NCBI GenBank assembly: GCA_015065885.1
Contig: SVPJ01000022.1
Coordinates: 1 to 37,151 of the forward strand
Source: Oscillospiraceae bacterium
Lineage (GTDB): Bacteria > Bacillota > Clostridia > Oscillospirales > Acutalibacteraceae
Direction of reading: 5' to 3'
Length of the DNA: 37,151 bases
Made by a program: the position numbers and the translations under genes. Under the pieces are notes generated by a model. The model was not told the DNA's origin. It saw nothing but the letters and a program-made list of their open reading frames with translations, and searched no databases. Below are positions 24,304 to 32,631 of the stretch, piece by piece. Positions within the stretch are counted from its first letter, which is position 1. Each line of letters opens with the position of its first letter.

Positions 24304-25695
24304 TTATTCGGCTTTCTCCTTGCGGGAGAGAATGAGATTCAGCACGATGCCGAGAATGAGCGCCACCGCAATGGAAGTCAGCGTGACCTGACCGATGCGC
24401 AACGCCATGCCGCCGATACCCGCAATAAGGATGACCGACACCACGAACAAGTTGCGGTTGTCTTCCAAATCGACTTTCTGTACCATCTTCAAACCCGAGA
24501 CGGCGATAAAGCCGTACAGCGTCATGCAGACACCGCCCATCACACACGCGGGAATGGTGGCAAGGAAGGTGACGAACGGCGCGATGAACGCGGCAACGAT
24601 CGCCATAAATGCCGTAACGGTGATGGTGATGACCGAAGCGTTGCCCGTGATGGCCACGCAACCGACCGACTCACCGTAGGTGGTGTTGGGGCAACCGCCG
24701 AAGAAGGCACCCGCAAACGAGCCGACGCCGTCACCCAGCAGGGTGCGGTGCAAGCCGGGATCTTCGGTCAGATCGCTGTTGATGATGGTGGAGAGGTTCT
24801 TGTGGTCCGCCAAATGCTCCGCAAACACCACGAACGCCACGGGGACGTACGCCACCGCGATGGTGAGAATGTAGGACGCAAGCGAGCCGGCCTCACCGAA
24901 GTTGTAATTGCCGTCGAACGCCTTCAAGAAAGAGAAATCGGGCACCCACTGCATATTCTGGAACAGCGAGAAGTTGATGATCTTAAAGGTCTCGTTGCCC
25001 GTGGCAATACCGATAACAGTGAAGATGGTCGCCACGAGATAACCCGCCAAAATACCGATGATAAACGGAATCAGCTTCATCATCTTTTTGCCGTAGACCG
25101 AGCACAGCACGACGGTGAGCAGGGTGACCAGCGCACACAAAAACGCGATCCAACCCTTGCCGTTCATTACGTAAGCACTCAAATCGGAGTTGTACTCTAC
25201 CCACTTCAACGCATCCGACGCACCGACCGCATCCTTCACTGCGTTACCCGCCAGCGACAGACCGATGATAGCAACCGTGGGGCCGATGACCGCCGCCGGC
25301 ATCAACTTGTTGATCCATTTGACACCCGCGATCTTGACCACGATAGCGATCACCGCGTACACGAGGCCGGCCATAGCCGCACCCAGGATAAGGCCGAGAT
25401 AGCCTGCCGACATGGACACACCGCCCGCAAATGCCGCCAACATCGACCCGATAAACGCAAAGGACGAACCAAGAAACACTGGGCTGCGGAATTTCGTGAA
25501 CAGCTGATACACCAGTGTGCCGACACCGGCGCCGAACAAGGCCGCCGACTGACTCATGTGCGCCGCCTCTATGTTTTGATTGATGATGGCGGGCACGGCA
25601 ATCGTTGCCGCCAGGATGGCGAGCAGCTGTTGGAACGCAAACACCAACACCTGCCCGAATTTGGGTTTGTCTTTGACGCCGTAGACAAGTTTCAT
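24304..25695 (-). CDS. uraA: Uracil permease, NCS2 family
   Basis: A 463-residue membrane transporter with about 14 hydrophobic segments. The start (YGVKDKPKFGQVLVFAFQQLLAILAATIAVP) and the later motifs AFVVFAEHLADHKNLS (with the substrate-binding Glu region) and FFGGCPNTTYGESVGCVAITG are typical of UraA/PyrP uracil-proton symporters. Its length is slightly above the usual ~430. The ribosome binding site is GAGGAGGAG. It is preceded by a PyrR-type attenuator, which fits uracil uptake regulated by pyrimidine nucleotides. It stands between two T-box operons on the same strand and has its own promoter. Confidence 0.94.
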   Translation of the reverse strand: MKLVYGVKDKPKFGQVLVFAFQQLLAILAATIAVPAIINQNIEAAHMSQSAALFGAGVGTLVYQLFTKFRSPVFLGSSFAFIGSMLAAFAGGVSMSAGYLGLILGAAMAGLVYAVIAIVVKIAGVKWINKLMPAAVIGPTVAIIGLSLAGNAVKDAVGASDALKWVEYNSDLSAYVMNGKGWIAFLCALVTLLTVVLCSVYGKKMMKLIPFIIGILAGYLVATIFTVIGIATGNETFKIINFSLFQNMQWVPDFSFLKAFDGNYNFGEAGSLASYILTIAVAYVPVAFVVFAEHLADHKNLSTIINSDLTEDPGLHRTLLGDGVGSFAGAFFGGCPNTTYGESVGCVAITGNASVITITVTAFMAIVAAFIAPFVTFLATIPACVMGGVCMTLYGFIAVSGLKMVQKVDLEDNRNLFVVSVILIAGIGGMALRIGQVTLTSIAVALILGIVLNLILSRKEKAE

Positions 25696-25728
25696 TTTTA
25701 CTCCTCCTCTTGTTTCCTTTGCACGGCA

Positions 25729-25795
25729 TAAAAAAAGACTTGCCCCAAGGACAAGACGGTTGTGATGTATTTGCCATCTTGCCTCTCGGAATATG
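25729..25795 (-). promoter_or_regulatory. PyrR-binding attenuator in the uraA leader
   Basis: The leader RNA contains TTCCGAGAGGC (loop TCCGAGAGGC at 25790-25781), matching the PyrR-recognised anti-antiterminator loop found ahead of pyr genes in Gram-positive bacteria. Downstream GGCAAGA can pair with TCTTGTCC. Alternatively CTTGTCC-TTGG-GGCAAG (25755-25739) forms a terminator followed by TCTTTTTTT. This predicts that UMP-bound PyrR stops transcription before uraA. Confidence 0.82.
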
Positions 25796-25826
25796 CCGCA
25801 CAGAAAGATGTGTTTTTGCTTTTTCC

Positions 25827-25855
25827 AGTGTACCGCATTTCTCGCATTTTGTCAA
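25827..25855 (-). promoter_or_regulatory. uraA promoter
   Basis: TTGACA (25855-25850), 17 bases, TACACT (25832-25827), about 130 bases before the uraA start; the attenuator lies between. Confidence 0.8.
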
Positions 25856-25866
25856 CCGTTTTCGAC

Positions 25867-25897
25867 AAAAAAAGAGCACCCCTTGTGGTGCTCTTTT
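25867..25897 (-). terminator. Terminator after the amidohydrolase gene
   Basis: On the minus strand, AAAGAGCACCACAAGGGGTGCTC is followed by TTTTTTT, 11 bases after the stop codon. The uraA promoter begins immediately behind it. Confidence 0.88.
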
Positions 25898-25907
25898 GGT
25901 AAATACA

Positions 25908-26702
25908 CTATATCTCGATCGAAAACAACGTTGCCGCGTTGTCACAAAGGATCTTGCGGTTTTCCTCGGCGGTGAGCCCCATCGCGTAAAAGCGATCCAA
26001 CTCCTCGGCGGGTGACCACATCGGATAATCGGTGCCGAACAGCACGCGGTCCGCACCGTAGCACCGCACCAAGCGCCGCCCGACGTCGGGCGAGATGGCA
26101 TACAGCGACGAGGAGCAGTCCACGTACAAACGGTCGTACCCGTGCAGTTGTTCCGCCGCCTTTTCCCAGATGGACCAGCCGCCGAAATGCGCCCCGATGA
26201 CGGTCAGTTCCGTGTAGGTATCCAAAATCGGTTTTAACCGGTTGGGGTTGGAAAAATCGTACCGATGATCCCCCGTGTGCAGAAGCAACGGCAACCGTCC
26301 TTCGCACAACTCGTAAATTTTCAGGCAGCGGTAGTCGTCCAGTTTAAACCCTTGAATATCGGGGTGCAACTTCACCCCGCGAAGCCCCAGTTCCAACAAC
26401 TGTTCCACGTCGCCCGCGATATCCTCGCTGTCGGGATGCAGCGTGCCGAGCCCCGTCATTTTACCGCCGCTTCTCGCCACCTCCTCCGCAATAAAACGGT
26501 TGATGGAGCCGACCTGCGCGGGGGTGGTCGCCACCGACTGCACGATGAAATGGTCGATCCCCGCGGCGGTACCCTCCCGCATCAGAGTGGACACCTTGCC
26601 GTCAAGACTCATTTCAATATCGTAAAACCGACCCGTCGCGGCCGCCGCCTTTTCGGCAATTTTATCGGGATAGATGTGACAATGGGCATCAATGATCTTC
26701 AT
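25908..26702 (-). CDS. Amidohydrolase-2 family metal-dependent hydrolase
   Basis: A 264-residue TIM-barrel protein of the amidohydrolase-2 (ACMSD-like) family. The metal motif DAHCHIYP is at residues 5-12. Further expected ligand regions are GVKLHPDIQGFKLDD, LLLHTGDHRY, VIGAHFGGWSIWEK and the conserved aspartate in LFGTDYPMWSP. It probably hydrolyses or decarboxylates a small organic acid; the substrate is not evident. It follows the oxidoreductase operon after a terminator-like hairpin, so it may be expressed by read-through. Its position suggests a link to the same carboxylic-acid metabolism; this is inference. Confidence 0.88.
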   Translation of the reverse strand: MKIIDAHCHIYPDKIAEKAAAATGRFYDIEMSLDGKVSTLMREGTAAGIDHFIVQSVATTPAQVGSINRFIAEEVARSGGKMTGLGTLHPDSEDIAGDVEQLLELGLRGVKLHPDIQGFKLDDYRCLKIYELCEGRLPLLLHTGDHRYDFSNPNRLKPILDTYTELTVIGAHFGGWSIWEKAAEQLHGYDRLYVDCSSSLYAISPDVGRRLVRCYGADRVLFGTDYPMWSPAEELDRFYAMGLTAEENRKILCDNAATLFSIEI

Positions 26703-26720
26703 ATTACTCTTCCTTTATCT

Positions 26721-26749
26721 AAAAAACTCCCCGCTCGCACGGGGAGTTC
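26721..26749 (-). terminator. Hairpin between the oxidoreductase gamma gene and the amidohydrolase gene
   Basis: On the minus strand, AACTCCCCG-TGCGAG-CGGGGAGTT is followed by TTTTT. It lies in the 56-base gap and should reduce expression of the amidohydrolase. Confidence 0.82.
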
Positions 26750-26758
26750 TTCATTATC

Positions 26759-27301
26759 TTAGCCCTCGTAGCGATAACCCATATCGATGGCCTTGAAGTT
26801 GGCATCCATCAAGTCCTGATGACGTGCCGACACGCACTTTTTGAGACCTGCCATCAGATCTTCGTAGCTGACCGCACCCGTTTCACGGATGATCTTGCCG
26901 ACGAGGATCATGTTGGCGAGGGTCGGGAAGCCCGCATCCGACGCCATCTGGGTGGCAGGAATGTAAAACGCCTTCACGTCCTCCCGCTCGACTTTGCGAT
27001 CGATCAGTGCGGAATCGACGAAGATGTAACCGCCCGCTTCCACGGTGGGCTCAAACTTGTCGAGCGACGGACGGTTCATCACCATCAGAATGTCGGGATT
27101 TTCAATGATGGGCGAGCCGACCGGCTCGTCACTCAAAATCACGCTGCAGTTGCAGGTACCGCCGCGCATTTCAGGGCCGTAGGACGGCAGCCAGCTGACC
27201 TGACGGCCTTCGGTAAGACCCTTGTATGCGAGGAATTTGCCTGCAAACAGCAGACCTTGACCGCCGAAACCGGCAATCAGAATACGGTTGGTATTGCTCA
27301 T
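26759..27301 (-). CDS. 2-oxoacid:ferredoxin oxidoreductase, gamma subunit
   Basis: A 180-residue catalytic-domain protein of the POR/KOR gamma family, opening with RILIAGFGGQGLLFAGKFLAY and followed by WLPSYGPEMRGGTCNCSVILSD, both hallmarks. With the alpha, beta and delta subunits it forms a TPP- and FeS-dependent complex that interconverts 2-oxoacid + CoA with acyl-CoA + CO2 using ferredoxin. Its start shares one base with the beta-subunit stop (TAATG), which implies coupled translation. Confidence 0.93.
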   Translation of the reverse strand: MSNTNRILIAGFGGQGLLFAGKFLAYKGLTEGRQVSWLPSYGPEMRGGTCNCSVILSDEPVGSPIIENPDILMVMNRPSLDKFEPTVEAGGYIFVDSALIDRKVEREDVKAFYIPATQMASDAGFPTLANMILVGKIIRETGAVSYEDLMAGLKKCVSARHQDLMDANFKAIDMGYRYEG

Positions 27302-28047
27302 TATTCCTCGCCTCCTTTATCCTTATACACGCCGAGCGGATAGTACGGGATCATATTCTCCTTCAGCCACTCGATCGACTGCACGGGCGTTTTGCCCCAG
27401 TTGCTCGGGCAGGTGGAAAGCACTTCGACCAGCGAGAAGCCTTTGCCGTCGAGCTGATTTTGGAACGCCTTCTTGATGGCGCGTTTCGCGTTGCGGACTT
27501 GCTTCACATCGGTCACGGTAACGCGCTCAAGATAGGTCGCACCGTCCAGTTGCGAGAGCATCTCGCACACCTTCACGGGGTAACCCTGGGTCGCCACGTC
27601 ACGGCCGTAGGGCGAGGTCTGGGTGACCTGACCCGGCAGCGAGGTGGGCGCCATCTGACCGCCCGTCATACCGTAGATCGCGTTGTTGATGAAGATGATG
27701 GTGATGTTCTCACCGCGTGCCGCCGCATGCACCGTCTCGCATGCACCGATGGAGGCGAGGTCGCCGTCACCCTGATAGGTGAACACCACGTTGTTCGGGT
27801 CGGAACGCTTGATGCCCGTTGCCACCGCGGGCGCACGGCCGTGCGCCGCTTGCACCATATCGCAATTGAAGAAGTTGTACGCCGTCACCGAGCAGCCGAC
27901 CGGCGCCACACCGATGGTACGACCCTCAATGCCGAGTTCGTCCATCACTTCCGCCACCAAGCGGGTGACGATGCCGTGGGTACAGCCGGGGCAATAGGAA
28001 AATTCCGCATTCGTCAATGCGTGCGGTCTTTGGAACACGATACTCAT
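27301..28047 (-). CDS. 2-oxoacid:ferredoxin oxidoreductase, beta (TPP-binding) subunit
   Basis: A 248-residue TPP-binding subunit. The N-terminus has the motif FSYCPGCTHGIVTRLVAEV. The TPP-Mg motif is GDGDLASIGACE, followed by NNAIYGMTGGQMAPTSLPGQ. Cysteines for a 4Fe-4S cluster are limited to the N-terminal CPGC and an internal C. The VOR/KOR class without fused domains is indicated. Its start overlaps the end of the alpha-subunit gene (28047), so the subunit genes are tightly coupled. Confidence 0.93.
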   Translation of the reverse strand: MSIVFQRPHALTNAEFSYCPGCTHGIVTRLVAEVMDELGIEGRTIGVAPVGCSVTAYNFFNCDMVQAAHGRAPAVATGIKRSDPNNVVFTYQGDGDLASIGACETVHAAARGENITIIFINNAIYGMTGGQMAPTSLPGQVTQTSPYGRDVATQGYPVKVCEMLSQLDGATYLERVTVTDVKQVRNAKRAIKKAFQNQLDGKGFSLVEVLSTCPSNWGKTPVQSIEWLKENMIPYYPLGVYKDKGGEE

Positions 28048-29111
28048 TACGCCTCATCTCCTTTCGCGATCGCTTCGATCTTAGCGAGAACTTCCGCGGG
28101 CGATATGATCATACCGCCCACGCGATTACACAGATACACCGGTTTCTTGCAACGGGTCGCGAGTTCGACGTCTTCGATCATCTGACCCATCGAGAGTTCT
28201 ACCGACAAGAACGCCTTCACCTTATCCGCCGCCGCGGCGAGCGGTGCCTTCGGGAACGGCCACAGGGTGATCGGACGGATGAGACCGACCTTGATGCCCT
28301 TCTTGCGCGCTTCGGCGATCGCGTTCTTGGACACGCGCGCCGCAATACCGAACGCCACGATGCAGATATCGGCGTCTTCCATCATGTACTCTTCCCACAG
28401 CGGCTCGTTCTGCTCGATGAGCTTGTAACGCTCGTAACGGGCCACGTTTTCCACTTCAAGCTGTTCGGGTTTCAGGAACAGGGAGTTTACGATGTTATGT
28501 TCACGCGTGCAGCCCGTACCGGTCACCGCCCACGGCTTGTCGTATACCGTCGGCTCGTCGAAATCGAGGCTGACGGGCTCCATCATCTGGCCCATCGTGC
28601 CGTCCGCGAGCAACATGGTGGTCATACGGTACTTGTCCGCGAGGTCAAAGCCCTTCACGGTAAGGGTCGCCATTTCCTGCACGCTGTCGGGTGCCAGCAC
28701 GATCATATGATAGTCGCCGTGACCGCCGCCGCGGGTCGCCTGGAAATAGTCCGACTGGGACGGCTGAATACCGCCGAGACCCGGACCGCCGCGTTGGACG
28801 TTCACCACGAACGCAGGCAGATCGCATCCCGCGAGATAGGACAAACCTTCCGCCTTCAGCGAGATCCCGGGGCTGGAGGAAGACGTCATCACGCGTTTGC
28901 CGGTCGCGGCAACGCCGATGACCATATTGATAGCGGCGATCTCACTCTCCGCCTGCAAAAACACACCGTCGATCTTCGGCATACGCTTCGCCATATAGGC
29001 GGCGACCTCCGTCTGCGGCGTGATGGGATACCCGAAGTAATGACGGCAACCGCAACGGATAGCGGCCTCGGCGATCGCTTCGTTTCCTTTCATCAACACT
29101 TTTTCGGACAT
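28047..29111 (-). CDS. vorB: 2-oxoacid:ferredoxin oxidoreductase, alpha subunit, VorB-like
   Basis: A 354-residue alpha subunit resembling proteins named 3-methyl-2-oxobutanoate dehydrogenase subunit VorB. Features are EKVLMKGNEAIAEAAIRCG, the FGYPITPQTEV motif, VMTSSSSPGISLKAEGLSYL, VNVQRGGPGLGGIQPSQSDYF and GGGHGDYHMIVLAP. The length is typical of VorB and shorter than POR alpha. The preferred 2-oxoacid cannot be read reliably; branched-chain 2-oxoacids are suggested by family, and aromatic or 2-oxoglutarate use is not excluded. The ATG at 29111 follows GGAAGG; an upstream GTG in-frame is less likely. Confidence 0.9.
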   Translation of the reverse strand: MSEKVLMKGNEAIAEAAIRCGCRHYFGYPITPQTEVAAYMAKRMPKIDGVFLQAESEIAAINMVIGVAATGKRVMTSSSSPGISLKAEGLSYLAGCDLPAFVVNVQRGGPGLGGIQPSQSDYFQATRGGGHGDYHMIVLAPDSVQEMATLTVKGFDLADKYRMTTMLLADGTMGQMMEPVSLDFDEPTVYDKPWAVTGTGCTREHNIVNSLFLKPEQLEVENVARYERYKLIEQNEPLWEEYMMEDADICIVAFGIAARVSKNAIAEARKKGIKVGLIRPITLWPFPKAPLAAAADKVKAFLSVELSMGQMIEDVELATRCKKPVYLCNRVGGMIISPAEVLAKIEAIAKGDEA

Positions 29112-29127
29112 ATCTTTCACCCTTCCT

Positions 29128-29334
29128 TTACTTCTCCACCGTGATCACGCAATCGGGGCACATGGTTGCACAAAATGCACAGCCGATGCACGCCTCCTGA
29201 TCGGTCATTTCTGCGGGATGGTGTCCCTTGGCGTTCATCTTATCCTTGGACATTGCCAGGATCTTCTTCGGACACGCTTCCACACAAAGGCCGCAGCCTT
29301 TGCAACGGTCCACGTCAAACGTTACTTTTGCCAT
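29128..29334 (-). CDS. 2-oxoacid:ferredoxin oxidoreductase, delta (2[4Fe-4S] ferredoxin) subunit
   Basis: A 68-residue ferredoxin-like protein with two complete 4Fe-4S motifs, CKGCGLCVEACP (residues 12-23) and CIGCAFCATMCP (48-59). It passes electrons between the TPP enzyme and ferredoxin. It starts with an AAGGAGG site, 12 bases after the MinD-like gene, and directly precedes vorB. Confidence 0.95.
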   Translation of the reverse strand: MAKVTFDVDRCKGCGLCVEACPKKILAMSKDKMNAKGHHPAEMTDQEACIGCAFCATMCPDCVITVEK

Positions 29335-29346
29335 TGTAATTCCTCC

Positions 29347-30015
29347 TTATGTAAACAAATGAATGGTTTGCAATGTGAGCGGGAACAGGTCTTTCACCTG
29401 CCCTGCGAGAGCGGCGGCAACCGAAGTCTCCGCCGTCGTCATCACAAGCGGCAGTCCCATAAGACGGGCGGTCTCCTCCGCGAGTTTCACGCTTTGAAGC
29501 ACCGTTTCGGGGGTGGTCGCAACACCGATATTGGTGTTGTTGATCAGCCCCGTAAACGGCAGACTGCCTGCCGCTTCCACCTCACGCAGTACCTCTACCG
29601 CATCGGCGGGGGTCGCCGTCAGCGGACGGGCGAAGTTTAACACACCGAGCATCGCGTAATCGTTTTCTTCCCGAATGGCGGGAGAATACCGACCGAGTGC
29701 GAGCGCTCCGCGGTCGTCCCCGCCGACGTCCAGCACCGCGTGGGACGTTTTATCGTCCACCACCGCGTACAGTTCACCCGGCAGGGCGGGCACGTCCACG
29801 TTGGAATTGGCAAACGGAGAAGCGATCATGCGAATCCCCGCCTCCTCCAACTCCCGCGCGCTGTCCTTGGTGCGGAAGTAAGGGTTCACGATATCCAGAT
29901 CCGCCACCGTCACGGCGTATCCCTGCCGACGCAGGTACAGCGCCCAGTTGACGGCGATGTTGGTCTTCCCGCTGCCGTAATGCCCCGCAAACAGGGTCAC
30001 ACGTTTGATATCCAT
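29347..30015 (-). CDS. MinD/ParA-like P-loop ATPase
   Basis: A 222-residue SIMIBI-class nucleotide-binding protein. The P-loop is GHYGSGKTNIAVNWAL (near the N-terminus), and the switch region VADLDIVNPYFRTKDSARELEE and DVGGDDRGALALGRY follow. It is unlike the KGGxGKT type, and no membrane-targeting helix or partner ParB is evident. It is embedded between the acyl-CoA ligase fusion and the ferredoxin-type delta subunit, so a role in maturation, metal/cofactor insertion or regulation of the complex is possible but unproven. The ATG at 30015 follows GAGGG; a GTG at 30030 overlapping the upstream stop (GTGA) lacks an RBS. Confidence 0.85.
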   Translation of the reverse strand: MDIKRVTLFAGHYGSGKTNIAVNWALYLRRQGYAVTVADLDIVNPYFRTKDSARELEEAGIRMIASPFANSNVDVPALPGELYAVVDDKTSHAVLDVGGDDRGALALGRYSPAIREENDYAMLGVLNFARPLTATPADAVEVLREVEAAGSLPFTGLINNTNIGVATTPETVLQSVKLAEETARLMGLPLVMTTAETSVAAALAGQVKDLFPLTLQTIHLFT

Positions 30016-30026
30016 AGTGCCTACCC

Positions 30027-32309
30027 TCACAGCATACGGCGAATGATCTTGCCGCTGGTGGTCTTCGGCAACTCGTCCTTAAACACCACGATACGCGGAT
30101 ACTTGTACGGTGCGGTACGCTCTTTCACGTACTTTTGGATCTCTTTCTTGAGTTCCTCGCTTGCGACCGTACCCTTCGTCAGCACGATGCTCGCCTTCAC
30201 GACCTGACCGCGCACGTCGTCGGGTTCGGCCGAAACACCGCATTCCAGCACATACGGCAGTTCCATAATGACGCTTTCGATCTCGAAGGGACCGATGCGG
30301 TAACCCGACGACTTGATCACGTCGTCCGCACGGCCGACGTACCAGTAGAATCCGTCTTCGTCACGCCACGCAACGTCGCCCGTGTGGTACAAGCCGTCGT
30401 GCCAGGCTTCGCTCGTCTTCTCGTTATCGAGATAATATTCGCGGAACAAGCCGCACGGCACCTTTTTGTCGGTGCGGATCACGATCTCGCCCGTCTCACC
30501 CACGCCGACCGACTCACCTTCGGGCGTGACCAAGTCCACGTCATAGAGCGGCACGGGTCTGCCCATTGAGCCGAGTTTATGCGGCATACCGATGAGGTTG
30601 CCGATGACGAGGGTGGTCTCGGTCTGACCGAAACCTTCCATCACCTTCAGGCCCGTGGTCTTTTCCAGTTGGCGGAAGACTTCGGGGTTCAGCGCTTCGC
30701 CCGCAATGGTCGCGTGTTCCACCGAACTCATATCGTATCTGGACAGATCCTCTTTGATCATCATACGATACATTGTCGGGGGTGCGCAGAAGGTGGTGAT
30801 GTGATATTTTTGGAACATCGGCAGAATGTCCGCCGCATCGAAACGCTCAAAGTCGTAAATGAACAGGGGGGCTTCACACAGCCACTGACCGTACAGTTTA
30901 CCCCACATGGCTTTGGCCCAACCGGTATCCGAAATGGTGAGATGCAAACCGTCGGGATTCACGCAGTGCCAGTAGTTGGCGGTAATGAAGTGACCGAGCG
31001 GATATTTGCAGTTGTGCAAGGTCATTTTGGGATTGCCCGACGTGCCCGAGGTGAAGAACATCAGCATCGGATCGTCGCCCTGAATGCTGTCCTCCGTACG
31101 CTCGAAGCGGCCGCTGAACAGCGGGTATTCCGCATCGAAATCGTGCCAGCCTTCACGCGCGGCACCGACCAACACCCGCACCGTAACGTCGGGACATTTT
31201 GCCGCCGCGGCTTCCACCTGCTCCACCGTGTTGCCGTGCGCGGTGCAGAGAATGGCGGACACGCCCGCCGCCTTGAAGCGGTATTCGAAATCGTGTTCCT
31301 GCAACATATCGGTTGCGGGAATGCCGATCGCACCGAGTTTGTGCAGACCGAGCAGGGCAAACCAGAACTGATACTGGCGGCGAAGCACCAGCATCACGCG
31401 GTCGCCCTTCTTGATGCCGAGCGACTTGAAGTAGTTCGCACATTGAGCGGAGGCACGCTTGACGTCGGCAAAGGTGAAACGGCGTTCCGTCTTGTCGTTG
31501 TCGATGTGCAACATCGCGAGTTTCTCGGGTTTCTTCGCCGCAATACCGTCCACGATATCGAACGCGAAGTTGAACTTATCCTCGTTCTCGAAGTCGATCG
31601 CCAGCAAGGCGCCGTTTTCGTCCTCGGTGGGATGAATGAAATTGTGATAGATGCGGCGCTCTCTATACGCCTTCTTCGGCTTCGCCGCGAAGGTCTCGGA
31701 CGGCGTAAGTTCGGGGATCGGCTCGCCCGTCGGATTCAAGACCATGGCGTAGAATTCGCAGTCCGCGCCGTCCACCGCGATCATACCGTGCGGTGCCGAA
31801 CTGTCGTAATAGATCGCATCGCCTTCGCCGAGCACTTCCACGTGATCGCCGATCTGCACCTTCAAGCGTCCCTTGATGACAATGTCGCACTCCTGACCCG
31901 CGTGGGTGGTGCATTCGATGGGACGGCGCTGTGCTGCCTCGTCGTACTTCGCGTGGACGAACAGCGGCTCGGAAATGCGGTTTTTGAAAGAGGGCGCCAG
32001 GTTAAAATAGGTCATCCCGTGCGCCTGATCGATGCGCTGGCCGTCCCCGCGGCGGGTGACGGTGTAGGCGTGCAGGTTGGGGCTTTCACCCTCAATAAGA
32101 TCGGTCACGTCCACACGAAACGCCGTGGCGCAACGGTAGATGAACGCGAAGGTAAGATCGGCGCGTCCTTCTTCGCACGCGATGTACTCGTTGGCGGTAA
32201 CGCCCGTTTTTTCCGCCATCTCCTGCGCACTCAGTCCCGCCTCTTCGCGCAGGGCGCGAATACGGGCGGACACCTCACGTATTTTGTGGTCCAGTTGCAT
32301 TTGCTGCAT
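30027..32309 (-). CDS. HTH-cupin-acyl-CoA ligase fusion
   Basis: A 760-residue three-part protein. Residues ~9-72 are an XRE-type helix-turn-helix (IRALREEAGLSAQEMAEKTG). Residues ~95-192 are a cupin (THAGQECDIVIKGRLKVQIG, YYDSSAPHGM). Residues ~225-760 are a complete adenylate-forming ligase, closest in style to medium-chain/aryl acyl-CoA synthetases: P-loop FFTSGTSGNPKM (419-429), GFGQTET, HTGDVAWRDEDGFYWYVGRADD, and the lysine in TTSGKIIRRML. HTH-cupin proteins are usually one-piece regulators, so the ligase may sense or autoregulate with its own substrate. The ATG at 32309 has GGAG 8 bases before it. It is the first gene of the third T-box operon. Confidence 0.92.
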   Translation of the reverse strand: MQQMQLDHKIREVSARIRALREEAGLSAQEMAEKTGVTANEYIACEEGRADLTFAFIYRCATAFRVDVTDLIEGESPNLHAYTVTRRGDGQRIDQAHGMTYFNLAPSFKNRISEPLFVHAKYDEAAQRRPIECTTHAGQECDIVIKGRLKVQIGDHVEVLGEGDAIYYDSSAPHGMIAVDGADCEFYAMVLNPTGEPIPELTPSETFAAKPKKAYRERRIYHNFIHPTEDENGALLAIDFENEDKFNFAFDIVDGIAAKKPEKLAMLHIDNDKTERRFTFADVKRASAQCANYFKSLGIKKGDRVMLVLRRQYQFWFALLGLHKLGAIGIPATDMLQEHDFEYRFKAAGVSAILCTAHGNTVEQVEAAAAKCPDVTVRVLVGAAREGWHDFDAEYPLFSGRFERTEDSIQGDDPMLMFFTSGTSGNPKMTLHNCKYPLGHFITANYWHCVNPDGLHLTISDTGWAKAMWGKLYGQWLCEAPLFIYDFERFDAADILPMFQKYHITTFCAPPTMYRMMIKEDLSRYDMSSVEHATIAGEALNPEVFRQLEKTTGLKVMEGFGQTETTLVIGNLIGMPHKLGSMGRPVPLYDVDLVTPEGESVGVGETGEIVIRTDKKVPCGLFREYYLDNEKTSEAWHDGLYHTGDVAWRDEDGFYWYVGRADDVIKSSGYRIGPFEIESVIMELPYVLECGVSAEPDDVRGQVVKASIVLTKGTVASEELKKEIQKYVKERTAPYKYPRIVVFKDELPKTTSGKIIRRML

Positions 32310-32334
32310 GATGCAGTCTCCTTTCGGCGGGCGG

Positions 32335-32628
32335 TGAATAAAAAAACCGCCCCAAAGATGTTATCTTTGAGACGAGCTATCTGTACGATATACCCGCGGT
32401 ACCACTCAAATTGCATCCCACGATGCCACTCATAGGCTCAAACAAGCCCTTGGCACTAACGCGGCCTTCACGGGAAAGTTCTACGGCACGCCACGCGGGC
32501 GGCTGTCCTCTCTCCGGCTCGGAAGCGACCGAAACAGAAACGGCAACGTGTCGGACTCGCACCACCCGCCGACTCTCTTTGGTGTTCGTTTTTCTGCTTC
32601 GCTCTTCGTCATCGCTTTTAAAATATAT
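32335..32628 (-). promoter_or_regulatory. T-box leader upstream of the ligase/VOR operon
   Basis: The T-box GAGTGGTACCGCG is at 32407-32395. The terminator hairpin (32376-32347; AAAGAT-AAC-ATCTTT with an extended GC-rich base) is followed by TTTTTTT. The distal Stem I (AGAGAGTCGGCGGGTGGTGCGAG..CCGAC) is almost identical to that of the Leu T-box at 24 kb. The specifier is not secure: GTC (Val, 32529-32527) fits the same distance pattern as the Leu leader, while TTC (Phe, 32533-32531) fits an alternative base helix GCGAT/GTCGC. Confidence 0.88.
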
Positions 32629-32631
32629 AAG

